This document shows, one piece after another, positions 1 through 5,729 of a stretch of 5,729 nt of DNA (position 1 is the first letter of the stretch; each line of letters starts with the position of its first letter). The notes below the pieces were generated by a model. That model saw only the letters and a list, made by a program, of their open reading frames with translations, was not told the DNA's origin and ran no database searches. The DNA is from Candidatus Cloacimonadota bacterium. GTDB taxonomy: Bacteria; Cloacimonadota; Cloacimonadia; Cloacimonadales; TCS61. Made by a program: the position numbers and the translations under genes. The DNA lies in contig QMNP01000119.1 in NCBI GenBank assembly GCA_003647825.1, positions 1 to 5,729 of the forward strand. The letters are read 5' to 3'.

Positions 1-530
1 GTGTTGATTACCCTTCCATAAATTCAGCTTTACGAAATAATCAGGTAGAGCTTACTGCTGAATTCAATCCGGCAGAAGGCCGATATTTTCTTACAGGACA
101 TCGAGCAAATCGTCCTAATCATGAATGCGAAATATTATTCCAACAAAATTCTCCAGCAGATTTGATCTGTCCGATCTGCGGAAAGAAAATGAATTTGGGT
201 GTACAGCAGCGCTGCCTGCAACTGCAGGATAAAACGATAATTCCAAGGAAGCGGAAATATAAACATCTTATTCCCCTGGTAGAAGTTATCGCAAATTCTT
301 TTGGTGTTAAAAGCGTTTCTTCCACAAAAGTGATAAAAGAGTTTAATGCGATTATGGATATTTTTCCTTCAGAAATATCTCTCTGGCAGTCAGATAGCAT
401 TCAAGTTCTGCTTGACAAAAGGATTAGCCAAAAAACTATCAACCGGATTTTAGCAGTACAGCAAGGTGATTTCGGGTTTGATCCTCCCGGATATGATGGC
501 CTTTACGGCTGCTTGAAAATTAATGAATAA
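1..530 (+). CDS. Endonuclease Q-like PHP-family DNA repair nuclease, C-terminal part (5' end outside window)
   Basis: An open frame enters from the left edge (first full codon at base 3) and stops at 528-530, giving 175 visible residues. Two stretches match what I recall of the EndoQ family (PHP domain, TIGR00375-type). The first is an EFNPAEGRYF...TGHR segment (about residues 22-34) leading into a cysteine cluster, with Cys42, Cys56 and Cys59 in HEC...CPICGKK, probably zinc-binding. The second is LIPLVEVI (about 89-96) followed by a C-terminal PGYDGLYG (162-169). Characterised EndoQ enzymes nick DNA 5' of deaminated bases (uracil, hypoxanthine, xanthine) and abasic sites. The N-terminal PHP catalytic half, with the metal-binding histidines and aspartates, lies upstream, so activity cannot be judged. 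Family members are about 400 residues, so somewhat less than half is visible. The TTG at 162 is an internal codon, not a start, because homologous sequence continues upstream of it. pepP begins 19 bases later. Confidence 0.82.
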   Translation, partial: VDYPSINSALRNNQVELTAEFNPAEGRYFLTGHRANRPNHECEILFQQNSPADLICPICGKKMNLGVQQRCLQLQDKTIIPRKRKYKHLIPLVEVIANSFGVKSVSSTKVIKEFNAIMDIFPSEISLWQSDSIQVLLDKRISQKTINRILAVQQGDFGFDPPGYDGLYGCLKINE

Positions 531-535
531 TATTT

Positions 536-541
536 TAAGGA
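536..541 (+). promoter_or_regulatory. Ribosome binding site that decides the pepP start
   Basis: TAAGGA sits 8 bases upstream of the ATG at 550. The alternative in-frame ATG at 523 has no purine-rich site at a suitable distance and would overlap the EndoQ gene by 8 bases. The site therefore favours 550. Confidence 0.6.
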
Positions 542-549
542 ATTGCAAA

Positions 550-1761
550 ATGAATAAAAAATCACTTAATAAACGCAGAGAAAAACTGCTGAACCAGATG
601 AAAGATAACGAGATAATTATTTTGTATGCAAACTCTCAACCTACATATCCACGTTACTTTTTACAGGATAATAATTTCTTATATTTCACCGGATTGAATA
701 TTCCAGATGCGATTTTCGTAATGAAAAGAAGTAATGGCAAAGCACAATTCGTTGTATTTATAGAGCGCGGAATTCCAGAAATGGAAGTTTGGGAAGGCAA
801 GAAAATGACCAAAGAAGAAGCCAGCAATATTTCTGATATTAAAACGGTTTCTTTTCTCGATGAATTTGATAGAAAAATGCAGATCTATCTTACTGGAGCT
901 GAAAAATGTTATGTTAACTCGCTGGGTGGTAATCTTGCAAATCCTTTGAATAAACAGAAAATATTTATTCAGAAAGCAAAAGAACATTTTCCCAGGATAG
1001 CTGCTGATGAAGCGATGAAATTGATAACCCCTCTGCGTGCAGTAAAGGATAAAGATGAGATCAAACAATTGCAGAAAGCAATTGATATCACTGCCATCGG
1101 AATTGAAAGTATTCGAGCGCAAGCCAAAGCTGGAATGATGGAATATGAATTGGAAGCTATTTTGAAATATGAAGCAAATCGCAATAATTCCAAACACATG
1201 TCCTTTCATCCGATAATTGCTTCTGGTGTGAATGCTGCTACTCTGCACTATCATCAAAATCATAGTAAGATTGGTGCTAACGACTTAGTGCTTCTTGATG
1301 TAGGTGCAGCTTTCAATAGTTATTGTGCCGATATATCTCGTACCTTTCCTGTTTCTGGGAAATTTACAAATAGGCAAAAAGCGGTATATTCTGAAGTTTT
1401 AGCCGTAAATAAAGCAATCATTGAAATGGTGAAACCAGGAATTACAATGCTCGAATTGAATAAAAAAACAGTGGATTTAATTTCCGATGCACTTATTCGC
1501 TTAAAGCTGATCAAAGATAAAAAAGATTATTTCAAATATTATATGCACAGCGTAGGGCATCACCTGGGCATGGATGCACACGATTTTGGACCGCGTGATA
1601 AACCTCTGGAACCGGGTCATGTGATAACTGTTGAACCAGGCATTTATATTGCAAAAGAGAAGATTGGTGTGAGAATTGAAGATGATATTCTCGTTACAAA
1701 AACAGGATATAAGAATCTTTCTAATAATATCCCAAAAGAAATTAATGACTTGGAAAAATAA
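550..1761 (+). CDS. pepP: Xaa-Pro aminopeptidase (aminopeptidase P, peptidase family M24B)
   Basis: This 403-residue cytosolic metallopeptidase removes an N-terminal residue that precedes proline. The N-terminal part is the aminopeptidase P N-domain, with the typical FLQDNNFLYFTGLNIPDA segment at about residues 37-54. The C-terminal part is the pita-bread catalytic fold, and all five expected metal ligands are visible: Asp250 (LLDVGA), Asp261 (ADISRTFP), His337 (GHHLGMDAHD), Glu362 (EPGIY) and Glu377 (RIEDD). His344 in the DAHD segment matches a further conserved active-site histidine. Length is slightly below E. coli PepP (about 440), within the family range. I chose the ATG at 550 over 523 because TAAGGA lies 8 bases before it; the longer form would add nine residues and give 412. 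The enzyme appears intact. It follows EndoQ by 19 bases and precedes coaD by 36, consistent with co-transcription. The M24 fold is also used by prolidases, but the N-domain favours aminopeptidase P. Confidence 0.93.
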   Translation: MNKKSLNKRREKLLNQMKDNEIIILYANSQPTYPRYFLQDNNFLYFTGLNIPDAIFVMKRSNGKAQFVVFIERGIPEMEVWEGKKMTKEEASNISDIKTVSFLDEFDRKMQIYLTGAEKCYVNSLGGNLANPLNKQKIFIQKAKEHFPRIAADEAMKLITPLRAVKDKDEIKQLQKAIDITAIGIESIRAQAKAGMMEYELEAILKYEANRNNSKHMSFHPIIASGVNAATLHYHQNHSKIGANDLVLLDVGAAFNSYCADISRTFPVSGKFTNRQKAVYSEVLAVNKAIIEMVKPGITMLELNKKTVDLISDALIRLKLIKDKKDYFKYYMHSVGHHLGMDAHDFGPRDKPLEPGHVITVEPGIYIAKEKIGVRIEDDILVTKTGYKNLSNNIPKEINDLEK

Positions 1762-1797
1762 AATTAGTTAGCAAATTAATAAGTTTGAGGTGTTAAC

Positions 1798-2292
1798 ATG
1801 AAACGAGCAATCTATGCAGGAACATTTGATCCGATTACAAACGGACATATTGATGTTTTGAAGAAAGCTGCTAAAGTGTTTGATGAAGTGATTCTGGCTG
1901 TTGCAGATTTTACAGGAAAAGAAACAATTTTCGATTTGGATAAGAGATTGGAATTATGTCGGAAATCTGTTTGCGATGTTCCAGAGATTAAGATCATGAA
2001 ATTCCATGGTCTGGTCGTTGATTTTGCCAAAGAAGTAAAAGCTGATGCTATGATCAGAGGTTTAAGGGCTGTTTCAGACTTTGAATATGAATTGTCACAG
2101 GCTTTGATGAATAAGAAGATGTATCAGGCAATAGATACGGTTTTCTTTGTTCCCAGTTATCGTTATTTGTATCTTAGTTCTACCATAATTCGACAAGTAC
2201 ATGAATTGGGTGGGAATGTGACTGATCTGATCCCAAAATGCGTAGAAGAAGCTTTACGGGAATTAAGAAATGATCCTGCTGATACACAATAA
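1798..2292 (+). CDS. coaD: Phosphopantetheine adenylyltransferase
   Basis: CoaD catalyses the fourth step of coenzyme A synthesis in the cytosol, transferring AMP from ATP to 4'-phosphopantetheine to form dephospho-CoA and pyrophosphate. The 164-residue protein has the normal length (E. coli 159) and aligns end to end. The nucleotidyltransferase motif GTFDPITNGH is at residues 8-17, with the catalytic-type His17. Lys41 lies where the family has a substrate-contacting lysine. The IRGLRAVSDFEYE block at about 86-98 carries Arg87 and Arg90, and the C-terminal LSSTIIRQV segment (126-134) corresponds to the ATP-binding ISSS/T motif. TGAGGTG at 1786-1792 is a good ribosome binding site 5 bases before the ATG. 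It lies 36 bases after pepP and 50 before the DUF3467 gene. Nothing is missing or unusual. Confidence 0.97.
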   Translation: MKRAIYAGTFDPITNGHIDVLKKAAKVFDEVILAVADFTGKETIFDLDKRLELCRKSVCDVPEIKIMKFHGLVVDFAKEVKADAMIRGLRAVSDFEYELSQALMNKKMYQAIDTVFFVPSYRYLYLSSTIIRQVHELGGNVTDLIPKCVEEALRELRNDPADTQ

Positions 2293-2342
2293 GAAATACA
2301 CATTATTAGTAAAAATAAATTCATTATTATCAAGGAGATAAA

Positions 2343-2648
2343 ATGCAACAAAAGAAAAAGATCAACGTAAAAATCGACGAAAAAGTAGGGGAAGGTGTCT
2401 ATTCAAATTTCTGTATGATAACCCATTCACCTTCAGAATTTATAATTGATTTTGGTAGGATTTTACCGGGAATTCCCAATGCTAAAATTTATAGCAGGAT
2501 TTTATCTACACCACAACATGCAAAACAATTTCTGAATATCCTCAAACAGAATATCGAAAACTTCGAAGAGCAGAACGGTGAGATTAGCTTACCAGGTCAA
2601 CCAGGAGAAAAGGATATTGGTTTTAAAGCAAGCGGACAAAATGCTTGA
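2343..2648 (+). CDS. DUF3467 family protein of unknown function
   Basis: This 101-residue protein has no signal peptide or membrane segment and is probably cytosolic. It shows the pattern I associate with DUF3467: GVYSN (18-22), SEFIIDF (31-37), LPG (41-43), SRI (51-53) and a TPQHAKQFLNIL helix (56-67), followed by an IENFEEQNGEI segment (71-81). The last 20 residues are a polar, glycine-containing tail that is probably flexible. The family's biochemical role is not established, so no function is assigned. A strong AAGGAG at 2332-2337, 5 bases before the ATG, fixes the start. It lies 50 bases after coaD and 109 before secD. The stop codon lies inside the first copy of a 14-base direct repeat, and an out-of-frame ATG at 2641 overlaps its end. 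Confidence 0.85.
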   Translation: MQQKKKINVKIDEKVGEGVYSNFCMITHSPSEFIIDFGRILPGIPNAKIYSRILSTPQHAKQFLNILKQNIENFEEQNGEISLPGQPGEKDIGFKASGQNA

Positions 2649-2682
2649 CCCGCTAATTGAATTAACTTACAAAATGCTTGAC
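2636..2682 (+). repeat. 14-base direct repeat, two copies 33 bases apart, in front of secD
   Basis: ACAAAATGCTTGAC occurs exactly at 2636-2649 and again at 2669-2682. The first copy contains the stop codon of the DUF3467 gene and the second is in the secD leader. The 33-base offset is about three helical turns and also a multiple of three. Between them lies the near-palindrome TAATTGAATTA (2654-2664). Both copies contain TTGAC, the core of a sigma-70 -35 box. A local duplication and a paired protein-binding site are both possible. Confidence 0.7.
2645..2673 (+). promoter_or_regulatory. Possible sigma-70-type promoter for secDF (weak)
   Basis: TTGACC (2645-2650, five of six to the -35 consensus) is followed after exactly 17 bases by TACAAA (2668-2673, four of six to the -10 consensus). 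It lies about 85 bases upstream of secD, in the only sizeable gap between coaD and secF. In AT-rich DNA such a match arises easily by chance, and the -10 overlaps the second copy of the direct repeat. No terminator separates this region from the upstream genes, so read-through from them is equally possible. Confidence 0.25.
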
Positions 2683-2730
2683 TGTTGAAAGGGTTAAATA
2701 CTTTTTGATTTTTCTGAAAAATATGAAGTT

Positions 2731-2748
2731 AGAAGGAAATAGAAGGAG
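2731..2748 (+). promoter_or_regulatory. Doubled Shine-Dalgarno-like sequence before secD
   Basis: AGAAGGA appears twice exactly 10 bases apart, at 2731-2737 and 2741-2747. The proximal copy, read as AAGGAG at 2743-2748, is 9 bases from the secD ATG and is the functional candidate. The distal copy is too far away for normal initiation but could act as a ribosome standby site. Confidence 0.5.
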
Positions 2749-2757
2749 TCTGAATTA

Positions 2758-4365
2758 ATGAAGAACAGAAAAATTCGCGGATTGATCATTGTTCTGGTTC
2801 TGCTTGTTACAGCTTATTTCTTTGCTCCTCTGGTAGTGCCAAACCTGCCGACATTCTGGACCACTAAAAGCTTAAAGCTTGGTCTGGATTTGCAAGGTGG
2901 TTCTCAGATTCAACTGGAAGTTGATTTCTCTGAACTTGAACTACCAGAAAAGGAAAAAGAAGACGCTATTAAAACAGCTTATCAGATCATCAGGAACAGG
3001 ATCGACCAATTTGGTGTGGCAGAACCTATCATTCAAAGAATAGGAACCACAAACAGAATAATTCTCCAATTACCGGGACTTAAAGATCCCAGCCGAGCCA
3101 AAAACCTGATTGGAAAAACAGCTATGCTGGAATTTAAACTGCTGGCAGAAGCTGATCAAATAGAAGAAGCTATTACTACTTTAGATAAATATCTTCAGGA
3201 GAATCTTGAAGATTATGAATATCTGAATGAGTTTGCCGATAGAGATGTAGAAGAAGTTATTGATGTATTGGAATCGGAAGATGAAGAAGAAATGGAAGAA
3301 GAGGAAGAAGAACTAACAATATTCACTAACCTCACTACTAATGAAGATGACATGCCGATGACAGTTGATTACAGAAACATCGCTATTCTGAAGAGACTTC
3401 TGGAAGATAATAAATTCCAGGCTGCTGTTCCTGCTGGATTGCAGATTGCTATTGGCAAAGAAGATAAAAACGATCCTTACAAAGCACGTCCTGTTTATGT
3501 GCTTAAGAAAAGAGCTGAGATCACTGGTAAATACTTGGATAAAGCTCAAACTAAGATCGGCCAGGGTTATGCTCCGAAGGATCAGGGACCATATATTTTG
3601 CTTACTTTCAATAAAAGTGGTGCTAAAAAATTCAAAACTATTACCGGACAGAATATTGATAAAAGATTAGCAATATTGCTGGATGATATTGTTTATATTG
3701 CACCTACAATTCAATCTCGTATTCCCAATGGAGAAGCCCGAATTACAGGTCAATTTACTATTGAAGAAGTTCAGGATCTTGTAATCGTGCTGAATGCTGG
3801 TAGTCTGCCAGCACCGGTAAATATAATTGAAGAAAGAACAGTCGGTCCAACTCTGGGTGATGATAGCATCCGAGCTGGTATCATGGCAGCTATTATTGGA
3901 ATGTCACTTATCTTCTTATTTATGGCGATATATTATGGATTATCCGGCTTAATTGCAGATATTGCTGTAGTTGTGAACATGATGTTTATTATTGCTGTTT
4001 TAACTATGTTTGAAGCAACTCTAACCATGCCGGGTATCGCAGGTATGATCCTTACTGTTGGTATGGCAGTGGATGCTAATGTGATTATATTTGAAAGAAT
4101 TAGAGAAAACCTGAAACTGGGGAAAACTGTTCGTACAGCAGTTGATGGCGGTTTCAGTAGAGCTCTGGTAACTATTTTGGATGCTAATATTACTACACTG
4201 ATCACAGCTCTGGTGCTGTATCAATTTGGAACAGGAGCCATCAAAGGTTTTGCCGTTACACTTTCGATTGGTATTATTGGTTCTATGTTCGCATCTATCA
4301 TTTTGGTGAAGGCTATCTTCGACGGATTCATTACGAATACCGTTAAAGATAAGCTGAGTATTTAG
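2758..4365 (+). CDS. secD: Protein translocase subunit SecD
   Basis: SecD is half of the SecDF inner-membrane complex, which uses the proton gradient to pull proteins out of the SecYEG channel on the periplasmic side. The 535-residue protein has TM1 at about 8-28, then the conserved LKLGLDLQGG (39-48), which starts the large periplasmic P1 region. This is followed by a five-helix membrane block (about 372-518). The SecD signature GMAVDANVIIFERIRE is at 435-450; Asp439 appears equivalent to the proton-pathway aspartate of TM4 (Asp340 in Thermus SecDF). TVGPTLGDDSIRAG (361-374) precedes TM2. An unusual stretch at about 131-200 is rich in Glu and Asp, with residues 172-185 almost entirely acidic; it lies within P1, so would face the periplasm. 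AAGGAG 9 bases upstream fixes the start. secF follows after 8 bases, so the two are almost certainly co-transcribed and perhaps translationally coupled. No yajC is visible next to it. Confidence 0.97.
   Translation: MKNRKIRGLIIVLVLLVTAYFFAPLVVPNLPTFWTTKSLKLGLDLQGGSQIQLEVDFSELELPEKEKEDAIKTAYQIIRNRIDQFGVAEPIIQRIGTTNRIILQLPGLKDPSRAKNLIGKTAMLEFKLLAEADQIEEAITTLDKYLQENLEDYEYLNEFADRDVEEVIDVLESEDEEEMEEEEEELTIFTNLTTNEDDMPMTVDYRNIAILKRLLEDNKFQAAVPAGLQIAIGKEDKNDPYKARPVYVLKKRAEITGKYLDKAQTKIGQGYAPKDQGPYILLTFNKSGAKKFKTITGQNIDKRLAILLDDIVYIAPTIQSRIPNGEARITGQFTIEEVQDLVIVLNAGSLPAPVNIIEERTVGPTLGDDSIRAGIMAAIIGMSLIFLFMAIYYGLSGLIADIAVVVNMMFIIAVLTMFEATLTMPGIAGMILTVGMAVDANVIIFERIRENLKLGKTVRTAVDGGFSRALVTILDANITTLITALVLYQFGTGAIKGFAVTLSIGIIGSMFASIILVKAIFDGFITNTVKDKLSI
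3271..3312 (+). repeat. Low-complexity GAA/GAG tract encoding an acidic run within SecD
   Basis: This purine-rich stretch is built mainly of GAA, GAG and GAT codons and encodes SecD residues 172-185, of which all but Ser173 and Met179 are Glu or Asp. The reading frame is intact through it. Such triplet tracts can change length by slippage in whole codons. Confidence 0.75.
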
Positions 4366-4370
4366 GGGGA
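4364..4370 (+). promoter_or_regulatory. secF ribosome binding site overlapping the secD stop
   Basis: AGGGGGA uses the last two bases of the secD TAG stop (4363-4365) and lies 3 bases before the secF ATG at 4374 (about 5 from the GGGG core). Ribosomes finishing secD would cover it, which suggests translational coupling and balanced production of the two subunits. Confidence 0.6.
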
Positions 4371-4373
4371 ACG

Positions 4374-5333
4374 ATGAAATTTTTTGGAGAAACTAAAATA
4401 GATTTCATAGGTAGAAGAAAAATTACTTTCGCTCTTTCTATCATAATTATTGTTGCCGGTTTAGTATCATTAGCCATCAATAAAGGTCCTAAATACGGGA
4501 TCGATTTTACCGGTGGAGTTTCGTTGGAACTTGATCTTACACCAATCGCAGAAAATGCTGAACCTGTAGAAATCCAGAAGATCAGAGACGTATTAAATGC
4601 TAACGGTATTGAAGGTACTGAAATTCAGGATATCAAAGGTGCCGAAGGCAAACGTTTTGTGCTCATCAAAACCAAAGCTGTTGGTGATATGAAAGATAAA
4701 GTAAGTACCAGGATTATTGATGTAATTAAACAAGAATTTCCTGGTAATGTGGATGATACAACTTTGATCCGTTTGCAGGAAGAAGTTGGTCCTAAAATCG
4801 GTGGGGAGCTTAAAGAAAAAGCTATCCTGGCTATCTTCTGGGCTTTAGTGGGAATCATTCTTTATATCTGGTGGCGTTTTGAATTTTCATTTGGTTTGGC
4901 CGCAGTTGCTGCCCTAATTCATGATGTATTAATTACGATTGGGATATTTTCCATTTTTGGAAAAGAGGTAAGTCTGGCTATTGTAGCTGCATTACTAACT
5001 ATTGTTGGGTATTCGCTTAACGATACGATCGTGGTATTTGATAGGATTCGTGAAGATATGAAAGTATTCCGTAAAGAATCTTATGGTAATGTTATTAACC
5101 ATAGTATTAACGAAACACTAAGTAGAACGATAATTACATCGCTTACTACATTCCTGGTTGTGCTTAGTTTGTATATATTTGGTGGTTCAGTTATTCACGA
5201 TTTTGCTTTTGCTTTGCTGGTGGGAGTGGTTGTTGGTACATATTCATCAATATTTGTTGCCAGCCCTCTGATGGTAGAACATTTTGAAAGTAAGCAAAAG
5301 AGAATGGCCGGTAGAGCTACGAAAAAAAAATAA
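4374..5333 (+). CDS. secF: Protein translocase subunit SecF
   Basis: SecF pairs with SecD in the proton-driven export-assisting membrane complex. The 319-residue protein has the expected plan: TM1 at about 17-35, the SecF motif YGIDFTGG (41-48) opening the small periplasmic P4-type domain, then five membrane helices from about 148 to 300. The signature GYSLNDTIVVFDRIRE is at 212-227. Asp217 and Arg251 (in SRTIITS) are 34 residues apart, the same spacing as Asp637 and Arg671 of Thermus SecDF, residues linked to proton transport; this correspondence is my inference from motif position. The C-terminus is short and basic (KQKR...TKKK) and should be cytoplasmic. SecD and SecF are separate genes here, unlike the fused SecDF of Bacteroidota and many Firmicutes. 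The last codons lie in a run of nine A residues, followed 26 bases later by the terminator stem. Confidence 0.97.
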   Translation: MKFFGETKIDFIGRRKITFALSIIIIVAGLVSLAINKGPKYGIDFTGGVSLELDLTPIAENAEPVEIQKIRDVLNANGIEGTEIQDIKGAEGKRFVLIKTKAVGDMKDKVSTRIIDVIKQEFPGNVDDTTLIRLQEEVGPKIGGELKEKAILAIFWALVGIILYIWWRFEFSFGLAAVAALIHDVLITIGIFSIFGKEVSLAIVAALLTIVGYSLNDTIVVFDRIREDMKVFRKESYGNVINHSINETLSRTIITSLTTFLVVLSLYIFGGSVIHDFAFALLVGVVVGTYSSIFVASPLMVEHFESKQKRMAGRATKKK

Positions 5334-5359
5334 TATTTAGATATAATAATACTTTTTTT

Positions 5360-5389
5360 AAACCGCTTGAATTTTCGAGCGGTTTTTTT
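5360..5389 (+). terminator. Rho-independent terminator after secF
   Basis: The arms AAACCGCTTGA (5360-5370) and TCGAGCGGTTT (5375-5385) pair over 11 positions with one G-U wobble, around a four-base ATTT loop. A run of T follows to 5389 (seven T in all from 5383, the first three in the stem). It lies 26 bases after the secF stop and probably ends the whole upstream transcript. The bases on the other side do not give a good U-tract in the reverse direction, so it looks one-directional. Confidence 0.92.
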
Positions 5390-5637
5390 GTTTACCGACA
5401 ACTATTGCCTGACTCGAAGTTGGAGAATTAAGTTTTACAAGTATCACGATAATAGCTAGAAAAAAAGAAGAAAACTACAGAAAAAACTTGCTGGTTTTAT
5501 GAATATCTTATTTAAGCGTTCTTATGAATATTCTAATAATCAGATACAGCTTTTTAACGTTTTCAACATCAGCTATAGAAACGAATAGCAAATTTTGTAG
5601 AATATCCAGGGAAAAAATATTGAGGGAATCTTTTTAA
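5390..5637. other. AT-rich intergenic spacer with no gene seen
   Basis: These 248 bases separate the secF terminator from the next gene and hold no credible coding frame, tRNA or strong hairpin on either strand. They include an A-rich stretch at about 5459-5487 and a 10-base direct repeat TTATGAATAT at 5497-5506 and 5522-5531, the second copy running into the palindrome GAATATTC (5526-5533). The promoter of the following gene should be here, but I find only poor matches, such as TATAGA at 5574-5579 without a good -35 partner. Confidence 0.6.
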
Positions 5638-5729
5638 ATGAAAAAAGTTTTACTAATAATTTTTGCTATTATGTCATGCACTATGTTTGCTGAAAGATCT
5701 GTAATTGATAGTCTTCAAAATGAATTAAA
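5638..5729 (+). CDS. Exported protein with signal peptide, N-terminal fragment (3' end outside window)
   Basis: The first 30 codons of a gene are visible, running off the right edge. The start is supported by GAGGGA at 5622-5627, 10 bases before the ATG. Residues 1-18 form a classic signal peptide: MKK, then a hydrophobic core VLLIIFAIM, then likely cleavage after Ala18 (MFA|ERS). Cys14 in IMSC is a poor lipobox alternative. The mature start, with SVIDSLQNEL, resembles the beginning of periplasmic tetratricopeptide-repeat proteins and TPR-linked sensor kinases in FCB bacteria, but ten residues cannot prove this. It follows the secF terminator and a 248-base spacer, so it is probably a separate transcription unit. 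Confidence 0.75.
   Translation, partial: MKKVLLIIFAIMSCTMFAERSVIDSLQNEL

Noticed and set aside
119..400. Open frame on the - strand (93 codons) opposite the EndoQ gene
   Set aside because: The + strand carries recognisable EndoQ motifs through the same bases, and the - strand product has no motif or ribosome site of note.
162..530. A complete 122-residue gene starting at TTG 162
   Set aside because: The frame is open to the window edge, and the upstream residues (TAEFNPAEGRYF, GHR) are family sequence, so this is an internal codon of a truncated gene.
523..549. Upstream ATG at 523 as the pepP start
   Set aside because: There is no suitable ribosome site and it would overlap EndoQ; the ATG at 550 has TAAGGA at good spacing. 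It cannot be fully excluded.
679..1263. Long open frame on the - strand (194 codons)
   Set aside because: It lies wholly inside pepP, which shows all its catalytic motifs; the composition is low-complexity and resembles no known protein. It is an antisense shadow.
2649..2757. Terminator between the DUF3467 gene and secD
   Set aside because: The only pairing is an A/T-only ATTTTT/AAAAAT stem near 2709-2722 with no GC stem and no following T-run.
3446..3670. Overlapping + strand frame of 74 codons inside secD
   Set aside because: It is an alternate frame of secD with no ribosome site or family resemblance.
5195..5401. Open frame on the - strand across the secF end and the terminator
   Set aside because: It reads through the terminator hairpin and the antisense of secF; there is no motif or credible start signal.
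5434..5509. Promoter for the exported-protein gene (TTTACA at 5434, TTGCTG at 5488)
   Set aside because: Neither -35-like word has a matching -10 at 16-18 bases, so no promoter is annotated there.

Overview
The window is a compact, AT-rich bacterial segment with every gene on the + strand: the end of an EndoQ-type DNA repair nuclease gene, then pepP (Xaa-Pro aminopeptidase), coaD (coenzyme A biosynthesis), a small DUF3467 gene, secD and secF, a Rho-independent terminator, a short non-coding stretch, and the first 30 codons of an exported protein. Clear purine-rich Shine-Dalgarno sites precede most genes. Together with separate (unfused) secD and secF, they argue against Bacteroidota, where SecDF is commonly fused and SD sites are weak. 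A low-GC member of the wider FCB group (for example a Cloacimonadota-like lineage) is plausible, but this is a guess from gene style, not something the sequence proves.

Layout: 1-530, C-terminal part of EndoQ, open at the left edge. 550-1761, pepP, beginning 19 bases after the EndoQ stop. 1798-2292, coaD. 2343-2648, DUF3467 protein. 2649-2757, a 109-base leader before secD holding a 14-base direct repeat, a possible weak promoter, a 15-codon mini-ORF and a doubled SD-like sequence. 2758-4365, secD. 4374-5333, secF, only 8 bases after secD. 5360-5389, terminator. 5390-5637, AT-rich spacer with no gene. 5638-5729, start of a gene with a signal peptide.

The short gaps (8-50 bases) and shared strand suggest one or two transcripts ending at the secF terminator. 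The 109-base gap before secD is the likeliest place for a separate secDF promoter. SecD and SecF form one membrane complex that uses the proton gradient to help complete protein export through SecYEG. PepP, CoaD and EndoQ are housekeeping or repair enzymes with no evident functional link to it. I found no mobile element, CRISPR array, tRNA or rRNA, and no convincing new multi-gene system. The points most worth a second look are the secD leader, the acidic insert of SecD, the DUF3467-secDF linkage and the bacterial EndoQ.
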